From contig CAJWKX010000020.1 in assembly GCA_913043015.1 (NCBI GenBank), positions 1 through 10,960 on the forward strand: a DNA stretch of 10,960 nucleotides, written 5' to 3'. Made by a program: the position numbers and the translations under genes. The stretch comes from an uncultured Candidatus Pelagibacter sp. (lineage in GTDB: Bacteria; Pseudomonadota; Alphaproteobacteria; Pelagibacterales; Pelagibacteraceae). Numbering within the stretch: position 1 is the first letter of the stretch; each line of letters opens with the position of its first letter. The notes under the pieces are model-generated. The model had not been told where the DNA came from, made no database searches, and saw only the letters and a program-made list of their open reading frames with translations. This document shows positions 7,250 through 10,960 of the stretch, one piece after another.

Positions 7250-9142
7250 TTAGTGTACAATTTTTGGTTTCAATCCAATTGATCCTAAGGCAGAGTCTTG
7301 ACTATTGTCCTCAACTTTCAAATCTTTTTTATTGGCAGGATAAATGTTTTTGTATATTAAATCCTCAATTTCGTTTCCAGTTAGCGTTTCGTATGTTAAA
7401 AGAGCTTTCGCTAACCTATGCAGATCATTTATTTTTTCTGTTAATATTTTCTTTGCTTTTTTATACCCTTCGTCTATTATTTTTTTGATTTCAATATCGA
7501 TTTTTTTAGCAGTTTCTTCAGACATTTGTTGATGTCTTGTTATTGATCTTCCAAGAAAAACCTCGTCTTCATTTTCTCCATATGTTAAAGGACCAAGATC
7601 ATTGCTCATTCCAAATTTAGTCACCATATCTTTCGCTAGTTTTGTGGCCATTTGAATATCCGAAGATGCACCAGAAGTAACTTTTTCATAACCAAAAATT
7701 AATTCTTCTGCAATTCGGCCACCCATTGCTTTCGATATATTTGCTTTTAAATATTCTCTTGTATGAGAATATTTGTCCCTTTCAGGTAAAGTCCAAACCA
7801 CACCCAAAGCTCTTCCTCTGGGTATAATTGTGGCCTTGTGTATAGGGTCTGATGCTTTTTCATTTAAAGCAACAATAGCATGCCCGCTCTCATGATAAGC
7901 TGTTAATTTTTTATCCTCTTCAGTCATAACCATTGATTTTCTTTCAGCACCCATCATGACCTTATCTTTCGCATCTTCAAATTCTATGCTTGTGACAACT
8001 CTTTTGTTATTTCTTGCCGCTAATAATGCCGCCTCATTAACTAAGTTAGCAAGATCTGCTCCCGAAAATCCTGGTGTTCCTTTAGCTATTGTTTTTAATT
8101 TGACGTCAGGTGCCATTGAAACTTTTTTAGAATGTATTTTTAGTATTTTTTCTCTTCCAAGAATATCAGGCAATGGAACAACTACCTGCCTATCAAATCT
8201 GCCAGGCCTTAGTAACGCTGGATCTAATACATCGGGCCTATTAGTTGATGCAAGTATAATTACACCATCATTTGTCTCGAAACCGTCCATTTCTACAAGA
8301 ATCTGATTAAGTGTTTGTTCTCTTTCATCATTGCCTCCGCCTAACCCTGCACCTCTACTTCTTCCTACTGCATCTAATTCATCAATAAAAATTATACATG
8401 GAGCATTTTTTTTTCCCTGTTCAAACATGTCTCTTACTCTTGCAGCTCCAACACCAACAAACATTTCTACAAAATCTGATCCTGATATTGTAAAGAAAGG
8501 TACTCCAGATTCTCCAGCAATTGCTCTTGCTAATAAAGTTTTTCCAGTTCCAGGTAGACCTACAAGCAGTGCGCCTCTAGGTATTTTTCCACCAACTCTC
8601 ATAAATTTTTTAGGACTTTTTAAAAATTCTACAATTTCCTGTACTTCTTCTTTTGCTTCATCAATGCCAGCAACATCATCGAAGGTTACTTTTTTTCTCC
8701 CATCACTCATCAGTTTTGCTTTAGATCTTCCAAATCCCATTGCCCCGCCTTTTCCACCTTGCATCTGTCTCATAAAGAAAATCCAAACTGCAATTAATAA
8801 AAGCATCGGAAACCAAGATAACAACACACCAAAAAGTGATGGCATTTTTTCATCTAAAGGTGCTGCAGAAATGCTAACTCCCTTATCAGATAATTTTTCA
8901 ATAAGATTTGGATCGTTTGGTGAATATGTATAAAATTTTTGGCCATTTGACATTATGCCATTTATATTATTTCCTTGTATTTCTACTTGTACAACTCTTC
9001 CATTTTCAACTTCTGATAAAAATTCTGAAAATATAATATTATTTTTTTGACTTATAGAACTTTGTGGGTTTTTAAACATATTATAAAGACCAATAGTTAA
9101 AAAAACTATTACAGCCCACATTGCTAAATTTTTAAAATTCAT
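7250..9142 (-). CDS. ftsH: ATP-dependent zinc metalloprotease FtsH
   Basis: FtsH is the inner-membrane AAA+ protease that degrades misassembled membrane proteins and, in E. coli, RpoH and LpxC. Two membrane helices (about 5-22 and 103-125) flank a periplasmic domain. The AAA module has Walker A GLPGTGKT at 195-202, pore motif [11 protein letters not shown] at 227-237, Walker B IIFIDE at 250-255, and the second region of homology around STNRPD...LRPGRFDRQ (299-319). The protease domain has HESGH at 417-421, and Asp495 in SGASSD matches the E. coli third zinc ligand. The 630-residue length is normal. The oddity is Leu196 in Walker A, where Pro is nearly universal. The C-terminus has no unusual features beyond a short polar tail. 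The 53-nt gap upstream contains a likely RpoH-type promoter, so it may be read both from the operon and on heat stress. Confidence 0.98.
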   Translation of the reverse strand: MNFKNLAMWAVIVFLTIGLYNMFKNPQSSISQKNNIIFSEFLSEVENGRVVQVEIQGNNINGIMSNGQKFYTYSPNDPNLIEKLSDKGVSISAAPLDEKMPSLFGVLLSWFPMLLLIAVWIFFMRQMQGGKGGAMGFGRSKAKLMSDGRKKVTFDDVAGIDEAKEEVQEIVEFLKSPKKFMRVGGKIPRGALLVGLPGTGKTLLARAIAGESGVPFFTISGSDFVEMFVGVGAARVRDMFEQGKKNAPCIIFIDELDAVGRSRGAGLGGGNDEREQTLNQILVEMDGFETNDGVIILASTNRPDVLDPALLRPGRFDRQVVVPLPDILGREKILKIHSKKVSMAPDVKLKTIAKGTPGFSGADLANLVNEAALLAARNNKRVVTSIEFEDAKDKVMMGAERKSMVMTEEDKKLTAYHESGHAIVALNEKASDPIHKATIIPRGRALGVVWTLPERDKYSHTREYLKANISKAMGGRIAEELIFGYEKVTSGASSDIQMATKLAKDMVTKFGMSNDLGPLTYGENEDEVFLGRSITRHQQMSEETAKKIDIEIKKIIDEGYKKAKKILTEKINDLHRLAKALLTYETLTGNEIEDLIYKNIYPANKKDLKVEDNSQDSALGSIGLKPKIVH

Positions 9143-9149
9143 ATTAATA

Positions 9150-9177
9150 AAGTAAGAATTATTTTATATTAAACAAG
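9150..9177 (-). promoter_or_regulatory. Candidate RpoH (sigma-32) promoter for ftsH
   Basis: On the minus strand the spacer before ftsH contains CTTG (9177-9174), then 17 bases, then CTTACTT (9156-9150). The alphaproteobacterial sigma-32 consensus, as I recall it, is CTTG, 17-18 bases, then CYTATnT; the -10 differs at one fixed position. Transcription would begin within a few bases of the ATG at 9142, giving an almost leaderless mRNA. This is the only sizeable gap in the minus-strand cluster, and ftsH is a known RpoH target elsewhere. The match is to short motifs, so confidence is moderate. Confidence 0.45.
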
Positions 9178-9195
9178 TGTCATTTTGTGGTAATT

Positions 9196-10251
9196 TTATC
9201 TTTTTTTCCTTGTTTCTTGATAAATAACTAAGGAATTATTGAGTTTTTCAATTATACAGTCTGACAAAGTCATTTTATTAAAGTTTTTCAATTTAATTTT
9301 TTCCAATAATTGATTTAAATTTTTACCTCTTGAATCATAATATTTTTTTCCAATTATTTTAAGAATATTAGATAAAGATCTAAACACAATCTCATGTGGT
9401 TGTTCAAAAAACTCTTTGCTAAGAATATAGGTAGACTTTCTTTTTAAATAATTTGAATTTAAACAAATATTTTGCCGAACATAATGATTAATAGTAAAAT
9501 TAGAATCACTTAAGTTGTTGATTGTTAGCTTTAGTTTTTTTTCATCAAAACCTTCATTTTTTAAACTATTAATTAAGTTTCTGATTCTAACTCTTTTAAA
9601 ACTTACGTTCTCGTTTGAAGGGTCCTTAATATAAAAATTAAATATCTTTATTGCTAAAAATACTAAATCTTTTTTGTTTACATTAATTAATGGTCTTAAA
9701 ATTTTAACTTTATTGTTATATCCAGTATTGACTTGATTAAAAGAAGCCAAACCTTTCAGGCCCGATCCCCTCAATAATCTAATTAAAAAATTTTCATACA
9801 AATCATCTAAATGATGCGCAATTAAAAGATGATTAAATTTATCTTTCGAGATTTGGTTAATTATTAAAAAGTATCTTTTTTTTCTTGCTACTGATTGAAT
9901 ATTTGAATTGGGTTTTTTCCCTTTCCAAACCAATATTTTACAATCAATATCAAATTTCTTTAAAACTGATTTCAATTTAATAGCTTCTTTCGTTGAAGTT
10001 TTTCTTAATTTATGATCCAAATGATAATAATTAACTTTTAAGTTGTTTAAAATAGAAAAGCATTTTGCAAGATAAGTTAACGCTAAACTATCTGGGCCAC
10101 CGGAAACTGCAATCGCTAAACTTTTAACTTTATTATCTGATAGTAATAGATTTTCAAAATCTCTATAAATTCTACCAATTATTGGATTCTTTAAATAATT
10201 TAATAAATTTTTATGAATTGCTTGTTTTGCACTCAAACTTTTTTTCTTCAT
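9196..10251 (-). CDS. tilS: tRNA(Ile)-lysidine synthetase
   Basis: TilS attaches lysine to C34 of the CAU-anticodon tRNA-Ile, changing it to read AUA; this matters in an AT-rich genome with many AUA codons. Counting from the ATG at 10251 (351 residues), the PP-loop ATP site SGGPDS is at 50-55. HLDHKLR is at 77-83, AHHLDD at 145-150 followed by LIRLLRGSGLKGL, then LRPLINVNKKDL and DPSNENVSFKRVRIRN. A longer frame begins with ATG at 10305, but its first 18 residues lie wholly over cpoB coding sequence. The 10251 ATG is preceded by AAAGAG six bases away, one of the few Shine-Dalgarno-like sites here, so I choose it. It overlaps the end of cpoB by 41 nt. The protein is shorter than E. coli TilS (432 residues) at the C-terminal end. 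Confidence 0.92.
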   Translation of the reverse strand: MKKKSLSAKQAIHKNLLNYLKNPIIGRIYRDFENLLLSDNKVKSLAIAVSGGPDSLALTYLAKCFSILNNLKVNYYHLDHKLRKTSTKEAIKLKSVLKKFDIDCKILVWKGKKPNSNIQSVARKKRYFLIINQISKDKFNHLLIAHHLDDLYENFLIRLLRGSGLKGLASFNQVNTGYNNKVKILRPLINVNKKDLVFLAIKIFNFYIKDPSNENVSFKRVRIRNLINSLKNEGFDEKKLKLTINNLSDSNFTINHYVRQNICLNSNYLKRKSTYILSKEFFEQPHEIVFRSLSNILKIIGKKYYDSRGKNLNQLLEKIKLKNFNKMTLSDCIIEKLNNSLVIYQETRKKR

Positions 10252-10960
10252 ATTTAGCTCTTTGAAGAATAGATTGATTTGCTTTTGGGTATTGTTTTTG
10301 AACACCTGTGATCATCAAGCAACCTTGATCTTTTTCTCCTATTTGGACCAATGATACTCCAAGTTTTAACAAATTTATAGGAGCCTTTGTACTTTTTGGA
10401 TATTTTTGATATCCTTCAAGATAAGCTGATGCTGCGTCAGTATATAACTCTCTAATTCTGAAAGTTTCTGCATACCAATATTGTGCACTTCCAGCCAGAT
10501 TGTGTTTAGGGTTTGTTAAAACAAACTCTCTAAATGCTCTTTCAGCAGTGTTATAATCTCCAACTTTTAGAATACTGGTCGCAAATTCATATTGTTTTTC
10601 TGGAGAAATATCTGGTAATATTTTTTCTTCTGCTTGAAAAGTTTCTGTCACTATAGCTTGTGTTGAATCAATTGATTGTGTTTGTTGTGTCTCAAGTTGA
10701 GTTTCAGTATCTTTATAAGTAATAGAACCTAAATCTTGAGGCTGAGATGTGCCAGGTAAAATTTTTTCTTTATCCTCTTTTGGTAAAGAAGATAATTGTT
10801 GGTCTTTATTTAAATTAATTGTAGATGCTTGATTTTCTAGCTGCTGGAATCTTACTTGATTATCAGCTTGAACTTTTGACAATCTCGTTGAAAGCTTGTC
10901 TAATTTAAAATTTATTTCTTCAAATTTATTTGTAAGTTCTTGAAACTGCCTTTCAATTTC
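10211..10960 (-). CDS. cpoB: Tol-Pal system TPR protein CpoB (YbgF), N-terminus outside the window
   Basis: CpoB is a periplasmic protein that in E. coli links the Tol-Pal machine to PBP1B during division. The frame is open to the right edge, giving 249 visible residues; the signal peptide is out of view. The TTG at 10882 is not the start: the codons upstream read a continuing coiled coil (about residues 1-45) with the ADNQVRFQQLE text typical of YbgF. A Gln/Thr-rich linker follows (about 46-118), in which EKILP occurs twice (65-69 and 112-116). The C-terminal TPR domain (about 120-235) has YEFATSILKVGDYNTAERAF, AQYWYAETFRIRELYTDAA and KAPINLLKLGVSLVQIG, matching the three YbgF repeats. The neighbouring upstream gene is expected to be pal. 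The end overlaps tilS by 41 nt. Confidence 0.93.
   Translation of the reverse strand, partial: EIERQFQELTNKFEEINFKLDKLSTRLSKVQADNQVRFQQLENQASTINLNKDQQLSSLPKEDKEKILPGTSQPQDLGSITYKDTETQLETQQTQSIDSTQAIVTETFQAEEKILPDISPEKQYEFATSILKVGDYNTAERAFREFVLTNPKHNLAGSAQYWYAETFRIRELYTDAASAYLEGYQKYPKSTKAPINLLKLGVSLVQIGEKDQGCLMITGVQKQYPKANQSILQRAKYEEKKFECKTSNS
10258..10263 (-). promoter_or_regulatory. Shine-Dalgarno-like site that sets the tilS start
   Basis: AAAGAG on the minus strand is followed by six bases (CTAAAT) and the ATG at 10251. Most genes in this window lack such a site, so its presence inside the cpoB coding region supports 10251 rather than 10305 as the tilS start. Confidence 0.5.

Noticed and set aside
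7956..8306. A 116-codon plus-strand open frame over ftsH
   Set aside because: Antisense shadow of the ftsH protease/AAA region; no domain, ribosome site or promoter.
8331..8933. A 200-codon plus-strand open frame over ftsH
   Set aside because: It lies entirely opposite the conserved AAA+ domain, is Pro/Ser-rich with no recognisable motif, and reflects the codon bias of ftsH.
10880..10882. TTG at 10882 as the start of cpoB
   Set aside because: Upstream codons to the window edge continue the coiled coil without a stop, and a periplasmic protein would need a signal peptide.
1..10960. A novel defence, mobile or biosynthetic system
   Set aside because: Every long coding frame matches a familiar core family and there are no direct-repeat arrays, transposase motifs or unexplained gene-sized gaps.

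Overview
The window looks like ordinary chromosomal core DNA from a streamlined, very AT-rich alphaproteobacterium, most likely of the SAR11 (Pelagibacter) type. The evidence is the strong A+T bias, Arg encoded mostly by AGA, spacers of 0 to about 50 bases, few Shine-Dalgarno sequences, and two gene neighbourhoods familiar from alphaproteobacteria: rluD next to rpoH, and cpoB-tilS-ftsH-(folP)-glmM downstream of the Tol-Pal genes. The lineage is inferred from style and gene order, not from a database match.

Layout. The plus strand carries the 3' part of an ABC-2 transporter permease (open at the left edge), then rluD (23S rRNA pseudouridine synthase) and rpoH (heat-shock sigma factor). A minus-strand tRNA-Arg with anticodon UCG sits between the permease and rluD, 2 nt from the permease stop and 23 nt from the rluD start. 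From about 2754 to the right edge everything is on the minus strand. In transcription order this is cpoB (open at the right edge), tilS, ftsH, folP, glmM, thiD and purA. These genes overlap or nearly touch (cpoB/tilS overlap, TAATG junctions at folP/glmM and thiD/purA, 1 nt between glmM and thiD). The one real gap is the 53 nt ahead of ftsH, which holds a good match to the alphaproteobacterial RpoH promoter. The purA and rpoH stop codons overlap tail to tail.

How the genes fit together. The minus-strand cluster mixes envelope upkeep (CpoB, GlmM for UDP-GlcNAc, FtsH membrane proteolysis), translation (TilS, which makes tRNA-Ile lysidine) and cofactor or nucleotide synthesis (FolP folate, ThiD thiamin pyrimidine, PurA AMP). 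RpoH and FtsH form the classic heat-shock pair: RpoH drives ftsH, and in E. coli FtsH degrades RpoH.

No mobile element, CRISPR array, phage gene or undescribed multi-gene system is visible, and no stretch above 60 bases lacks a gene. The points worth a second look are small-scale: paired inverted repeats just before rpoH, the RpoH-type promoter before ftsH, the tRNA wedged between genes, the compressed gene junctions, and a few residue-level oddities (FtsH Walker A, FolP N-terminal extension, CpoB linker repeat).
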